DNA of 64,000 nt, from positions 1,883,501 to 1,947,500 of the forward strand of contig NZ_CP097253.1 of assembly GCF_023380025.1 (NCBI RefSeq). The letters run 5' to 3'. Every line of letters begins with the position of its first letter. Positions within the stretch are counted from its first letter, which is position 1. This document shows positions 17,698-27,513 of the stretch, one piece after another. Both the position numbers and the translations under genes were made by a program. The DNA comes from Sphingomonas glaciei. Its GTDB lineage: Bacteria; Pseudomonadota; Alphaproteobacteria; Sphingomonadales; Sphingomonadaceae. The notes beneath the pieces were generated by a model. The model was not told where the DNA came from, did no database searches, and saw nothing but the letters and a program-made list of their open reading frames with translations.

Positions 17698-20600
17698 ATG
17701 AACGACGAGAGAACTTTTCGCTGGCTTCACTTGAGCGACCTACATGTCGGCATGAAGGAGCAGTCGTCCCTCTGGCCTAACGTTAAATCCGCGCTTCTGG
17801 CAGACTTGCAGTCTCTGTTGAAGAGAACGGGAACTATCGACGTAATTATCTTCTCGGGGGACATGACGAACCGTGGCAAGCCAGACGAGTTTGCAATCCT
17901 TCAGAACATCCTCACGGAAATACGAGACGTCGCCAAACTGTACGGCCCTTCTCCGCAGTTCCTCTTCGTTCCAGGAAACCACGACTTACAAAGGCCTCGG
18001 AAATCCGCGGCACCGCATCTTGTCCTTAAGCGCTGGTGGGACGAGCCCGCCGCGCAAGAGCAATTTTGGGAACCCAGATCCGATCTCCAGCGAGCTGTGA
18101 CAAAATCCTTTCTGCACTACAGCAACTGGACGGCGTCAGGCTCAGCCCTGCACAGCTTGAGTACTCATTCGCGCGGCATTTTGCCGGGCGATTTTTCGGG
18201 AAGCTGGCAGGGTCCTGGAATCAAAGTGGGAATTGTAGGCCTCAATAGCACGTGGCTTCAGCTCGACGCAGGAGACTACGAAAAGAAGCTTCACGTCGAT
18301 CTGAGACAAATACTTGCTGTCACAAATCATGCACCCGAAGAGTGGTGTGCCAAGAATGATATAAACCTTATTGTCACACACCACCCACCCAGCTGGTTAC
18401 ACCCCTCTAGTTTGGCTACATGGGAATCCGAGATCAATCCCCCCGGAAGATTCGATGTCCATTTCTTCGGACATATGCATGTTCCAGATGCGCAAACAAT
18501 CTTACAGTCTGGCAGTACGGGGCGCACCACTGTTCAAGCGGCATCGGCTTTCGGTCTGGAAAGCTTAGGGAACGGTCAAAGCAGAGTGCACGGCTTCAAT
18601 GTCGGAGAGATTCGGCTAGACAAGACCAAAAAGTATCGAAGAATTTGGCCAAGAGTTCTAAAGCGACATACGAGTGGACGAATGCGATTTGTAGCTGATA
18701 CTGATTTCGAACTTAATGAAGGGAATTACTTCGAAGAACAGTATGGTTCAGCACCTGACAGGCAGCATGCCTTAGATAGCCTGCCAGCAACCCTAGCTAC
18801 TAAGAAAATCTCGCCGGGTGAAGGTACTAGTGCTGAGGAACTCGAGGCAGTTCGCTACAAACTTCTGCCGGCTACTTCACACAGAAATGTCAGACTGCCA
18901 GAGCAGGAAGCGTGCATAGGTTACCTCAAAACCACCCGCACTGCTTGGATACAAGCGGATTGGGGCCTTGGTAGCGACGGTTTCGTTTGGTCTGTTCTCC
19001 AAAGACGGGGACATCTTGAGGGCACAGTCTACCGGTTTGACTGCAGTAACTACGAGAGCCGTGATCGCTTCCTTGACGGCGTGCGACGCCTTGCAGGAAT
19101 TAGTTTTGAGAAACTCTGCGAAGTGATTTCGCGTCAGTCGAATGCTTACATTCTATTCGACAATGTCAATCCAACTTGTACTGACGAGAATGGGCATTCG
19201 ATTGCATACGACATTGCAGAGCTTATGCTTGTCGTTAACGATTATTGCCCTGAGGCGTCAGTGCTTGTGCGGAGTCGTGGCGCTCCCCCAGCCGAGATAC
19301 CGTCAGTGCGCCTTAGGGCACTCGATGAGCCAGATATTGCGGTCTATGTATCAGATTCACCCTATTCAGCTCAAGCGCTGAAGTCTCCTGATTTCCCCTC
19401 TAAACTTCACAGACTTACTGATGGCACGCCAAGTCGCCTAGACCGGGCACTGCGCGAACTTAATGTTGTCGGAATATCCGATTTGGTAGCTTATAATTCA
19501 GACTACGTCCCGGCATTGACAACGCAATCTTCTGCCCCAGCGACCTTGGTGCAAGCTATAACGGTTCTCTCACAATCCGACGACATCGCAGAACAACGCG
19601 CGTTGTCTCTATTGCAGGTTCTATCTACATTTCCCCAAGGGGAAGAGCTTGAAGGCATTAGACGGTTCAATGTCACGTATCAGTTCTTTGCGACCAGTGC
19701 CACGCTACTGCACGATCAAGGCCTGATCGACTCCAATTCCCTATCCGAGGTCTCAGGCAAAACAAGCGGTCGCGATGTACGGGTTCTCAGTGTTGCTCGT
19801 GACGTTCGCGACTACATCCGCGCCACAATCGGTGACGAGTCAGCGGAACGGCTCCACAACAGAGCCATGGAACTTTATTTTGGCTCGGACTGGCGGAATG
19901 GCCTGCTTAAAACAAAGTCTGGCCATCGCTATGATGAGCCTCTGCAGTTCGAATTTCGCATCTCGAATGCAAGCGCATTGCTTTTGCGACATATCGCAAG
20001 CCTTCAGAGTAGCGGAGATGATATTGCTATTCGAAGCAGCTTCCGGTTGCTGACCACTTATCTAGGATCGCTGGTTGAAGGCGCCCATTACAGAAGCGTT
20101 GTTGCCTTATCTTCTGATCTTGAGCCGTTTGTAAGTATGGCGAGCGCAGTCGAAAGAGATCTAATTGCGTACCAAAATGCAAAAAGCCTTCGCATGCTCG
20201 GTGAGGGGGAGAGAGCAAGAGAAGTGCTTGAAGGCATAAATTCAGCCTTGCTGACTAAAGATTTACGAAGAAGTACTCTTCTCAATTTGGCACTCTGCTA
20301 CCAATCGTTAGACGACCCGAGGGCAGTTTCAACCGCCGAGAAAGTCATCTCTATGGGCAAAGCTGAGTCTTCAGCAGTGCAGGCCGAAGCAATCATCATT
20401 CGCTCTGCTTATACAGGTGACGAGAGGCGAAAGCGTCTCCTCGATCTAGAAAACACTGCTAAGCGCAAGAAGTTTGATCAGATGGTAAATACCATCGCTT
20501 TAATCAGGGCGGACGACATGAGCCTTGATGAAGTCCAGAGGACGCAGATTCTTGACGAGGTGCTAGATCGATCGCGTAACAAGAAAGATTTCTACAATGG

Positions 20601-20991
20601 CGTTCGGGCCTTGATCAAAATCTGTGCCGCAAAGATTGCGAAGGGTGAATATCTTACCGAGCGTGACAGATCCCATCTAATCGATGCCTATCACTTCCTT
20701 TACAATGAGCGTCTTTCCGCCTTGTTCGAAGAATGTAGCGATACACTTTGGGCAGACTTTGAGCGCACAGGCGATGTCGGTAATCTGCTTAGGCTGTTTA
20801 GGCATAGCTCGTTCATCTGGCGCCTGCTCGGACGGGAGCAGAAAGAAAAAGGATATATCAAACGCCTTGCAAAGAGGGCGCCGAAGCTCGGTGTTTCCGT
20901 CGAGTTAGAGCGAGAGCGCGCTTATTATCTAGCACGAGCAAGCGCGACAATTGCTTCCAATGATGAGCTGCCAAGAAAAATTGAAAGGTAA
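17698..20991 (+). CDS. Metallophosphoesterase fused to a degenerate STAND ATPase and helical repeats
   Basis: Predicted 1097-residue cytoplasmic protein. Residues 8-300 are a calcineurin-like phosphoesterase with all metal motifs: SDLH (13-16), GD (54-55), GNHD (93-96), THHPP (227-231) and GHMH (258-261). Residues about 400-600 look like a STAND/NB-ARC-type module: the P-loop position reads DWGLGSDGF (421-429) with no Lys-Thr/Ser, Walker B-like YILFDNV (484-490), sensor-like VLVRSRG (522-528) and a GTPSRLD (576-582) at the GLPL position. A winged-helix-like part (about 620-740, ending VRDYIRATIG) and an alpha-helical TPR-like tail follow. GC is near 50%, far below its neighbours, which suggests transfer. 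The plan resembles single-gene STAND antiphage proteins; that role is inferred. Confidence 0.8.
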   Translation: MNDERTFRWLHLSDLHVGMKEQSSLWPNVKSALLADLQSLLKRTGTIDVIIFSGDMTNRGKPDEFAILQNILTEIRDVAKLYGPSPQFLFVPGNHDLQRPRKSAAPHLVLKRWWDEPAAQEQFWEPRSDLQRAVTKSFLHYSNWTASGSALHSLSTHSRGILPGDFSGSWQGPGIKVGIVGLNSTWLQLDAGDYEKKLHVDLRQILAVTNHAPEEWCAKNDINLIVTHHPPSWLHPSSLATWESEINPPGRFDVHFFGHMHVPDAQTILQSGSTGRTTVQAASAFGLESLGNGQSRVHGFNVGEIRLDKTKKYRRIWPRVLKRHTSGRMRFVADTDFELNEGNYFEEQYGSAPDRQHALDSLPATLATKKISPGEGTSAEELEAVRYKLLPATSHRNVRLPEQEACIGYLKTTRTAWIQADWGLGSDGFVWSVLQRRGHLEGTVYRFDCSNYESRDRFLDGVRRLAGISFEKLCEVISRQSNAYILFDNVNPTCTDENGHSIAYDIAELMLVVNDYCPEASVLVRSRGAPPAEIPSVRLRALDEPDIAVYVSDSPYSAQALKSPDFPSKLHRLTDGTPSRLDRALRELNVVGISDLVAYNSDYVPALTTQSSAPATLVQAITVLSQSDDIAEQRALSLLQVLSTFPQGEELEGIRRFNVTYQFFATSATLLHDQGLIDSNSLSEVSGKTSGRDVRVLSVARDVRDYIRATIGDESAERLHNRAMELYFGSDWRNGLLKTKSGHRYDEPLQFEFRISNASALLLRHIASLQSSGDDIAIRSSFRLLTTYLGSLVEGAHYRSVVALSSDLEPFVSMASAVERDLIAYQNAKSLRMLGEGERAREVLEGINSALLTKDLRRSTLLNLALCYQSLDDPRAVSTAEKVISMGKAESSAVQAEAIIIRSAYTGDERRKRLLDLENTAKRKKFDQMVNTIALIRADDMSLDEVQRTQILDEVLDRSRNKKDFYNGVRALIKICAAKIAKGEYLTERDRSHLIDAYHFLYNERLSALFEECSDTLWADFERTGDVGNLLRLFRHSSFIWRLLGREQKEKGYIKRLAKRAPKLGVSVELERERAYYLARASATIASNDELPRKIER

Positions 20992-21001
20992 GTTCGCCTG
21001 A

Positions 21002-21193
21002 TCACGCCGAGTCTTCATCCTCCACCCCCGGCGGCTCCCGACACACCCGGCCGTCGAGGCTCACCGGCCGCGCCAGCCTTGGCAGCATGCTTTCCTCCTG
21101 ATCCTCCAGCGTCAGCCAGTGGGCGTAGTCGCTGTTGAGGGTGAAGGTGCGCAGACCCTGGCCGCCCTCCTCGAAATCCTTGGGTTCGCGCAT
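21002..21193 (-). CDS. Small hypothetical protein in an HTH-protein operon
   Basis: Predicted 63-residue acidic protein with no recognised domain. The ATG at 21191-21193 lies only two bases after the stop codon of the upstream HTH gene, suggesting coupled translation. GC and codon use match the chromosome, unlike the convergent phosphoesterase-STAND gene whose stop is 10 bases away. Function unknown; no homolog recognised. Confidence 0.55.
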   Translation of the reverse strand: MREPKDFEEGGQGLRTFTLNSDYAHWLTLEDQEESMLPRLARPVSLDGRVCREPPGVEDEDSA

Positions 21194-21195
21194 GG

Positions 21196-22086
21196 TTATT
21201 GGGCCTTTCGCCGGCGGGGCTTGGGTTTGGGCGTGGGCGCCGAAGCCGCCGCCATCTCCTCGCGCATGCTCGCCAGCACCGTGTCGATCTCGGCCTGGCG
21301 GGCGAGGCCTTCTTCGTCGAGGTTGCGCCAGTCGAGCTCGCCCTCGCCGCCGTGGTGGTAGGTGCCGGTGTCGTCCTCGCCCCCGCCGAGCTCGAGCGCG
21401 TTCGTGACCTCGTCGGCGCGCAGGTAGGGGACGGCGGGGTCGAATTCGGGCTGGTGCTCGAGGGCTCGGCGGGAGGCGGCGGCGGCGCTGAGGAGCTGTT
21501 GCAGGGTCTCGATCTGATCGAGGCTGAGGTGGACGGGATCGAAGTGGCGGATGAGCTCGGCCTGGTCGTCGGTGCGTTCGGACTCGGTGGGGGCGAGGGG
21601 TTCTGAGACCTGGGGGAGCGGCTGCGACGCGACGCCGCTGAGGCGGGGGGCGCTCGCGTCGAAATAGGTCTGGCTGTAGCGGCGGCCGTCGGGGGCCTTG
21701 GCGTTCATGCGGAGGCAGAACATCAGCAGGCGGTCGTTGGTCTTGCGGCGGTAACCGACGAGCTTGCCGAAGCTCATCACCGGGACGAGCTCGCCCTCGA
21801 TCGCGCGTTCGAAGGCGAGGTCACGCAAGCGCTGGACGCCGAAGTCGAGCGCGGCTTCCCACGCGCGGCGGAAGCTTTCGGCGCCGGCCTGGCGGCGGAG
21901 GTAATAGGCGCCCTCCGGGCTCATGTTGACCATCGTGGCGGCGCGCGAGACGCTGCCGGTGTCGGCAAGGGCGGCGATGAAGGCGCGCTGGCGTTCCGGG
22001 GTCCAGCCGTCGTGGCGATATTTGCGCTCGACCGGCTGGAAGTCGGGCAACGGCTGGGTGCGGGGAGCGGGGGTGCGGTTCTGCAT
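21196..22086 (-). CDS. HTH-containing protein of unknown function
   Basis: Predicted 296-residue protein. An N-terminal part (about residues 20-75) with WTPERQRAFIAALADTGSV and AATMVNMSPEGAYYLRRQ looks like a helix-turn-helix of the kind in terminase small subunits and transposase-like regulators. The next 60 residues, with AFERAIEGELVPV and RLLMFCLRMN, are well ordered; the rest is acidic linker ending in a PKPKPRRRK tail. Start ATG 22084-22086; the in-frame extension to 22158 crosses a palindrome and is unlikely. Probably DNA-binding and perhaps self-regulated. Confidence 0.65.
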   Translation of the reverse strand: MQNRTPAPRTQPLPDFQPVERKYRHDGWTPERQRAFIAALADTGSVSRAATMVNMSPEGAYYLRRQAGAESFRRAWEAALDFGVQRLRDLAFERAIEGELVPVMSFGKLVGYRRKTNDRLLMFCLRMNAKAPDGRRYSQTYFDASAPRLSGVASQPLPQVSEPLAPTESERTDDQAELIRHFDPVHLSLDQIETLQQLLSAAAASRRALEHQPEFDPAVPYLRADEVTNALELGGGEDDTGTYHHGGEGELDWRNLDEEGLARQAEIDTVLASMREEMAAASAPTPKPKPRRRKAQ

Positions 22087-22095
22087 GAGGCAGAT

Positions 22096-22112
22096 CGAAC
22101 CATAAAGGTTCG
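22096..22112. promoter_or_regulatory. Palindromic operator candidate upstream of the HTH gene
   Basis: CGAACC (22096-22101) and GGTTCG (22107-22112) around ATAAA, beginning 10 bases before the HTH gene start. The position fits an autoregulatory operator. It is an inverted repeat, so it is not the alphaproteobacterial SOS box, which is a direct repeat. Confidence 0.45.
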
Positions 22113-22280
22113 CTGTAGGACAGCGGAATCTTCGCGCGGCCGTGCGGTCAGAATCCATCCCTGGCTAGCCGGGCGCGGTCAAACGCACCTCTCCGCTCGC
22201 TCCGTTATGGCCCCAGTTCCGCGTGCGTGGCCGCAGGGCACCACCTCTTCACTTTTTGCTAACCACGAGAAAAACCGTCC

Positions 22281-22305
22281 GGAACCAACGCGGTGGAGGG
22301 CCGTT
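22281..22305 (+). promoter_or_regulatory. EcfG-type general stress promoter
   Basis: GGAAC (22281-22285), 16 bases, then CGTT (22302-22305). This is the consensus of the alphaproteobacterial general stress sigma factor EcfG. It points at the ferritin-like operon starting at 22584, implying a leader of roughly 270 bases. Apart from this and the palindrome at 22096-22112, the gap 22087-22583 shows no convincing gene. Confidence 0.65.
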
Positions 22306-22583
22306 GCGCGACTGAACATGCTGGAATGTGGTTGAGCTTCCCGATCGGGACGCCGGCTCGTTCGAGGAGGCGTTTCGCAGTGTATCGCGACCATCCCGTT
22401 CCGGCATCGGCGGCTCGTCCGCTCCTTCCGCAGCGCCGCGAATTCGCTGCACACTCCATCCGATCGGCTGGCCGGCCGTGAGCGGGCGTCTCGCTCCTCC
22501 GCCGCAAGCGCATTCAAGCCGCGCATCCGCGCGCAACAACCAGCCGTATCTAGTCTGGATCATCCCTGAAGGAGTGTGCACGC

Positions 22584-23528
22584 ATGCAGGAAGAACTGGC
22601 GCTTCACGCGCTTGAGAGCCGTGAAAAGAGACGCACCGAGCGTCGCGATTTCTTCCGGCTGGCGGCCACGGCGGCGGTCGCCGCGCCGCTCGCGCTGACC
22701 CTCGGCGGTCAGCCGGTCACCGCCCAGACCGCGGTCACCGATGCCGACATCCTCAACTTCGCGCTCAACCTCGAATATCTCGAAGCGCAATTCTACCTCT
22801 ACGCCGTGACCGGCGCCGGGCTTCCCGACGGGCTGACCACCGGCACGGGGACGCGGGGCGCGGTGACCGGCGGCAAGCAGGTGACCTTCACCGATCCTCT
22901 CGTACGCGAATATGCCAACGAGATCGCGTCGGACGAGCAGGCCCACGTCGCCTTCCTCCGCAACGCGCTCGGCACCGCCGCGGTGGCGCAGCCGGCGATC
23001 GACATCGGGACCGATCCCAACGGCGCCTTTTCGACGGCAGCGCGGGCTGCCGGTCTGGTCGGGCCGGGGCAGAGCTTCGATCCTTACCTCAATGACGAGA
23101 ACTTCCTCCTCGGCGCGTTCATCTTCGAGGACGTCGGGGTCACCGCCTACAAGGGCGCTGCGCCGCTGATCACCAACAAGACCTTCCTCGAGGCCGCCGC
23201 CGGAATACTCGCGGTCGAGGCCTATCATGCGGCGCTGGTCCGAACGACCCTGTTCCGCAAGGGCATCCAGACCCCCGCGCTGGTGCAGGCAACCGAGGCG
23301 ATCTCCAACGCCCGCGACAGCCTCGACGGGTCGGCCGACAAGGACCAGGGCATCGCGGTTCGCGACAATGCCTCCAACATCGCCCCGCTCGACGGCAACG
23401 GCCTCGCCTATAGCCGCTCGGCGGGAGAGGTGCTGAACATCGTCTACCTGACGCAGCTGGCGCGCACGCAAGGCGGGTTCTTCCCGGCCGGCGTGAACGG
23501 CAACATCCGCACCAGCCAGGCCAATTAA
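22584..23528 (+). CDS. Tat-exported ferritin-like protein, copy 1
   Basis: Predicted 314-residue secreted protein of the ferritin-like (Ferritin_2) type. A twin-arginine signal RRDFFRL (20-26) precedes a hydrophobic stretch. Four-helix metal motifs are visible: [31 protein letters not shown] and [11 protein letters not shown]. The role is probably metal- or oxidant-related protection in the periplasm, but no enzyme activity is established for this family. Ribosome binding site GAAGGAG precedes the ATG. It heads a stress-type operon with a paralog (39-base gap). Confidence 0.88.
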   Translation: MQEELALHALESREKRRTERRDFFRLAATAAVAAPLALTLGGQPVTAQTAVTDADILNFALNLEYLEAQFYLYAVTGAGLPDGLTTGTGTRGAVTGGKQVTFTDPLVREYANEIASDEQAHVAFLRNALGTAAVAQPAIDIGTDPNGAFSTAARAAGLVGPGQSFDPYLNDENFLLGAFIFEDVGVTAYKGAAPLITNKTFLEAAAGILAVEAYHAALVRTTLFRKGIQTPALVQATEAISNARDSLDGSADKDQGIAVRDNASNIAPLDGNGLAYSRSAGEVLNIVYLTQLARTQGGFFPAGVNGNIRTSQAN

Positions 23529-23567
23529 GCTCAGGACATCAGCCCCTGACGGGGCCGGAGACGCATC

Positions 23568-24587
23568 ATGATCGAACAGGATACCTTGAACGAAGTGCTC
23601 GAAGCCTGCGACAAGAGACGCGACGCACGCCGCGCCTTTCTTCGCGGCACCGGAACCGCGGCGATGCTGGTCGGCGCCGGCGCGCTCGCCAGTTGCGGCG
23701 GCGGTGGCGGTGGCGGCAATGACGACCCGCTGATCCAGGTCCCCGGGACGCCGGGCACCAACCCGCCGACGGGCACCACGCCTCCGGGTACCATCTCGGA
23801 CGGCGACATCCTCAACTTCGCCCTCAACCTCGAATATCTCGAGGCGCAATTCTACTCGTTCGCGGCGTTCGGGACCGGCCTTGCGGCCAACCTCCTGACC
23901 GGCACGGGCACCCAGGGCGCGGTCACCGGCGGCAAGCAGGTCACCTTCACCGACCCGGTCGTCGGCCAATATGCCCGCGAGATCGCGGTCGACGAGCGCC
24001 AGCACGTCGCCTTCCTCCGCTCGGCCCTCGGCAGCGCCGCAGTCGCCCAGCCGGCGATCGACATCAGCGCCACCGCGACCAGCGCCTTCTCCAACGCTGC
24101 CCGGGCCGCCGGCCTGATCGGTCCGGGGCAGACGTTCGACCCCTATGCCAATGACGAGAACTTCCTGCTCGGCGCGTTCATCTTCGAAGACGTCGGAGTG
24201 ACCGCTTACAAGGGAGCTTCGCCGCTGATCACCAACAAGACCTTCCTCGAGGCTGCGGCCGGCATCCTTGCCGCAGAATCCTATCACGCGGGGCTGGTCC
24301 GTACGGTGCTCTACGCCAAGGGGCTGCAGACGCCCTCGCTGCGCACCGCGACCGAGTCTATCTCGGACGCCCGCGACAGCCTCGATGGACCGACCGAGGT
24401 CGATCAGGGCGTGGCGATGCGCGGCGCGGCATCGAACATCGTGCCGACCGACAACAATGCGATCGCCTACAGCCGGACGCCGGGCGATGTGCTCAACATC
24501 GTCTACCTGACCGCGGCCGCGGCGCAGCAGGGCGGGTTCTTCCCGGCCGGCGTCAACGGCAACGTCCGGGTCAGCACCGCAGGATAA
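23568..24587 (+). CDS. Tat-exported ferritin-like lipoprotein, copy 2
   Basis: Predicted 339-residue paralog of the preceding gene, with almost identical core motifs ([42 protein letters not shown]). It differs in the N-terminus: twin-arginine RRAFLRG (21-26) plus a lipobox LASC with Cys 43 followed by a glycine run and a Pro/Gly/Thr linker, so it is probably membrane-anchored. A tandem duplication with split location. Confidence 0.88.
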   Translation: MIEQDTLNEVLEACDKRRDARRAFLRGTGTAAMLVGAGALASCGGGGGGGNDDPLIQVPGTPGTNPPTGTTPPGTISDGDILNFALNLEYLEAQFYSFAAFGTGLAANLLTGTGTQGAVTGGKQVTFTDPVVGQYAREIAVDERQHVAFLRSALGSAAVAQPAIDISATATSAFSNAARAAGLIGPGQTFDPYANDENFLLGAFIFEDVGVTAYKGASPLITNKTFLEAAAGILAAESYHAGLVRTVLYAKGLQTPSLRTATESISDARDSLDGPTEVDQGVAMRGAASNIVPTDNNAIAYSRTPGDVLNIVYLTAAAAQQGGFFPAGVNGNVRVSTAG

Positions 24588-24594
24588 TTGAATA

Positions 24595-24626
24595 GGGGAG
24601 CCCGGTTGCGCAGGGCCGGGCTCCCC
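24595..24626 (+). terminator. GC-rich hairpin between the ferritin-like genes and the outer membrane protein
   Basis: An 11-bp perfect stem (24595-24605 with 24616-24626) and 10-base loop, eight bases after the second ferritin-like stop. No U-tract follows, so it may act as an RNA stabiliser or a partial terminator within the operon rather than a full stop. Confidence 0.6.
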
Positions 24627-24650
24627 GCCGTCTCAAGACAGGGGTTCACC

Positions 24651-25658
24651 ATGAGAAAATTCCTACTGGCCAGCGCCGTGCTGATCGGCATCGCCGCTCC
24701 GGCCCAGGCCCAGAACAGCGGCGGTTACTTCGGGGTCGAGGGCGGCATCATGTCGGCCAAGACCAACCGCGCCGACGTGTTCGCCGACTTCACCACCGTG
24801 CAGACCCCGGCGACGCCGGCCGGCCCGGCGTTCGTCGCCGACGTCCTCCTGCCGGGCGCGATCCGTGCCGACTACAAGCGCGGCTACGACTTCGACGCGA
24901 TCGCCGGCTATGACTTCGGCTTCATTCGGACCGAGCTCGAGCTCGGCTACAAGCGGGCCAAGCTCAACAGCTATCGCATCGGCGACACCGAACTGGCCAC
25001 GCTCAGCACCGCGCTGAACCGGCCGTCGGCGGCCCCCGATCCCTTCGCACCGGGCCTCGGCGCGCTGACCACCAGCGAAACCAGTGGGCGGATGACGATC
25101 TATTCGGCGATGGCCAACGCCCTCCTCGACCTCGGCAACGAGCGCTTCTCGGTCTATGGCGGCGGCGGCTTCGGCCGGGCCCGGGCCAAGCTGCTCGGCA
25201 ACCGCGACGATGCCTGGGCGCACCAGCTGATCGCCGGCGCCCGCTTCGCGGTCTCCGAGAACATCGATTTCGGCCTCAAGTATCGCTACTTCCGCACCAA
25301 CCGGCTGAACCTCGGCGATGCCGAGACCACCGTGATTCAGGGCAACCCCGACCTGCTCAATCTTGGCACCACCGCTTCGCCGGTGTTCGTCGAGCGGCGC
25401 ACCAGCGCCGCGCTCGACACGCAGTTCAACGAGCGGTTCCGGTCGCACAGCCTGCTCGCCAGCCTGATCTTCAACTTCGGCGGGCGGGATGTCGCGCCGC
25501 CGCCGCCACCCCCACCGCCGCCGCCAGCGCCGGTCGAAGTCGCGCCCCCGCCGCAGACCCAGACCTGCCCCGATGGCAGCGTGGTGCTGGCGACCGACGT
25601 CTGCGCGGTGCCGCCGCCGCCGCCCCCGCCGCCGCCGGTCGAACCGGTTCGCGGCTAA
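24651..25658 (+). CDS. Outer membrane beta-barrel protein with Pro-rich tail
   Basis: Predicted 335-residue protein. Signal peptide ends AQAQ near residue 21. The body (about 25-280) alternates as expected for an 8-stranded OmpA-type barrel (GGYFGVEGGI, YGGGGFGRA, FGLKYRYFRTN, SLLASLIFNFG). The tail has two proline runs around TCPDGSVVLATDVC, a layout seen in sphingomonad OmpA-like proteins, but the OmpA peptidoglycan-binding domain is absent. Start is the ATG at 24651. Probably in the ferritin-like operon. Confidence 0.83.
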   Translation: MRKFLLASAVLIGIAAPAQAQNSGGYFGVEGGIMSAKTNRADVFADFTTVQTPATPAGPAFVADVLLPGAIRADYKRGYDFDAIAGYDFGFIRTELELGYKRAKLNSYRIGDTELATLSTALNRPSAAPDPFAPGLGALTTSETSGRMTIYSAMANALLDLGNERFSVYGGGGFGRARAKLLGNRDDAWAHQLIAGARFAVSENIDFGLKYRYFRTNRLNLGDAETTVIQGNPDLLNLGTTASPVFVERRTSAALDTQFNERFRSHSLLASLIFNFGGRDVAPPPPPPPPPPAPVEVAPPPQTQTCPDGSVVLATDVCAVPPPPPPPPPVEPVRG

Positions 25659-25673
25659 GCAAAGGGGGCCGCT

Positions 25674-26363
25674 CTACCTCTCGCTGAGGTAGTAGCGGTC
25701 CACCTTCTGCCCATTGTCGTCCAGCTCGTAGACGATCGGCTGTCCGGTCGGGATTTCGAGCCCGGTGATGTCGGCATCGGAAATGCCCGACAGATGCTTT
25801 TCCAGCGCGCGCAGGCTGTTGCCGTGCGCCGCCACCAGCACCCGCTCGCCGCGCTTCAGCGCCGGCGCGATCTCCGCTTCGTAATAAGGCAGCACCCGCG
25901 CGATCGTGTCCTTGAGGCTCTCGCTCGCCGGCACCGCGATCCCGGCATAGCGCCGGTCGTCCTGCAACGCGGCATACGGACTGTCGCCGTCGAGCGGCGG
26001 CGGAGGCACGTCGAAGCTGCGACGCCAGATGCGGACCTGCTCCTCGCCGACCTTGGCCACCGTCTCGGCCTTGTTGAGCCCGGTCAGCCCGCCATAATGG
26101 CGCTCGTTCAGCCGCCAGTCCTTGATCATCGGCAGCCAGATCCGGTCCATCGCCTCCAGCGCCAGATTGGCGGTGCGGATCGCGCGCTTCTGGACCGATG
26201 TGAACACCCGGTCGAGGTCGATTCCCTTGTCGACCAGCAGCTGCCCCGCGGCCCGCGCTTCGGCCTCACCCTGTTCGGTGACGTCGACGTCCCACCAGCC
26301 GGTGAAGCGGTTCTCGAGGTTCCACTGGCTCTGGCCGTGGCGCAGCAGGATCAGGGTCGGCAT
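25674..26363 (-). CDS. gpmA: 2,3-bisphosphoglycerate-dependent phosphoglycerate mutase
   Basis: Predicted 229-residue glycolytic enzyme interconverting 3- and 2-phosphoglycerate. The phosphohistidine motif [10 protein letters not shown] is near the N-terminus, followed by [15 protein letters not shown]; the second active-site His is in [11 protein letters not shown]. Length matches GpmA. Convergent with the outer membrane protein gene, 15 bases apart; three bases downstream of the M14 peptidase gene, so likely co-transcribed with it. Confidence 0.96.
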   Translation of the reverse strand: MPTLILLRHGQSQWNLENRFTGWWDVDVTEQGEAEARAAGQLLVDKGIDLDRVFTSVQKRAIRTANLALEAMDRIWLPMIKDWRLNERHYGGLTGLNKAETVAKVGEEQVRIWRRSFDVPPPPLDGDSPYAALQDDRRYAGIAVPASESLKDTIARVLPYYEAEIAPALKRGERVLVAAHGNSLRALEKHLSGISDADITGLEIPTGQPIVYELDDNGQKVDRYYLSER

Positions 26364-26366
26364 CGC

Positions 26367-27494
26367 TTACTTCGCCTCCAGCTCGGGCAGGATCTGGTGC
26401 AATGCGTCGAGGCAGGAATGCGCCAGCCGCTTGGACCGCTCCGGGCTCCAGCCGTGGACCGCGTCAGCCAACGGCGCGTGATCCTTGAACGGCATTTCCA
26501 GCGTCATCGACACGCAGCCATAGCGCTCGGCCAACTGGGTGGTGCTCATCGACAGATTGGCCTCGCCCGGGCGCGACAGTTCATAGCCCTGCTTGGTCTG
26601 GAAATCGGGGCAGATCCGCTCGAGCGTGTTGGCGAACAGGTGGTACATTTCCTCCTGCCGCGGCTTGAGGCTCGGGATACCCTCGAAGCCCGCGAGGAAG
26701 TTGGCGGCGATCGCCTCGTCCCCGTGAATATCCATCGCGAACACCGGCTTGGCCGCGTCCATCGCGTTGCGGACGCACAGCACTTCGGGGCTGCGCTCGG
26801 CCGACGGCGCGTGCCATTCGCGGTTGAGGTTCACCCCCACCGCATTGGTCCGCAGATGCCCGCGCGCCGACCCGTCGGGATTCATGTTGGGCACGCAGTG
26901 GAAGGTGCAGCGCGCCCGCAGCGCGCGGGCGACGGGATCGTCGGGATCGACCAGCTTTTCCAGCGCACCTTCCATCCACCATTCGGCCATGCTCTCGCCC
27001 GGATGCTGGCGGGCATAGAGCCACACGGTCAGCGGCCCTTCGCCGATTGTCAGGCAATCGATCGCCTGCCCGTCGAGGCTGACGCCCAGCTCGCGGTGGG
27101 TAACCTGCGCAAGCTCGGCCAGCGCGGCGACCAGATCGTGGTGCCGCTCCATCGAATAAGGCGCGAAATAGGCCACCCACAGCAGATCGCTGTCGACCGC
27201 AGTGCGGATCGTAAGTACGCCATTGTCGTAGGACGTGTCGGCCTGCACCCAGGTCTCGCGGTCGGTCGACACCCGCGCCTGATAGCCGGGCCAGCCCATC
27301 GGATAGGCCGACTTGGCGCAATTGGTCAGCCGCAGTGTCAGATCCTGCCCGCGCACCCCCGACAGGCGGAAGTGGAACCACTGGTAGAAATCGGACTGGG
27401 TGTCGTTGACGATCTCGAGGTCGAGGGTCGACCCCTCTGCCTTGACCAGCCGGATGTTGCCGCTGTCGAAGGCGCTGTTGACGGATATGGACAT
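26367..27494 (-). CDS. M14 family cytosolic carboxypeptidase-like protein
   Basis: Predicted 375-residue protein with an N-terminal beta-sandwich (about 1-115) and an M14 catalytic domain, the layout of Nna1/CCP-like cytosolic carboxypeptidases. Zinc ligands are HPGE (164-167) and His 257 in MDIHGDE; NMNPDG and VNLNREW bind substrate; the catalytic Glu is likely in LEMPF near residue 330. No signal peptide. Eukaryotic relatives remove glutamates; the bacterial substrate is unknown. Start ATG 27492-27494, 19 bases after hutH. Confidence 0.9.
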   Translation of the reverse strand: MSISVNSAFDSGNIRLVKAEGSTLDLEIVNDTQSDFYQWFHFRLSGVRGQDLTLRLTNCAKSAYPMGWPGYQARVSTDRETWVQADTSYDNGVLTIRTAVDSDLLWVAYFAPYSMERHHDLVAALAELAQVTHRELGVSLDGQAIDCLTIGEGPLTVWLYARQHPGESMAEWWMEGALEKLVDPDDPVARALRARCTFHCVPNMNPDGSARGHLRTNAVGVNLNREWHAPSAERSPEVLCVRNAMDAAKPVFAMDIHGDEAIAANFLAGFEGIPSLKPRQEEMYHLFANTLERICPDFQTKQGYELSRPGEANLSMSTTQLAERYGCVSMTLEMPFKDHAPLADAVHGWSPERSKRLAHSCLDALHQILPELEAK

Positions 27495-27513
27495 GGGGCC
27501 GCGCCTTAAGGGC

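Noticed and set aside
22328-22615. 95-residue plus-strand frame in the leader of the ferritin-like operon
   Set aside because: Composition is shadow-like, no ribosome site, and it overlaps the real start at 22584.
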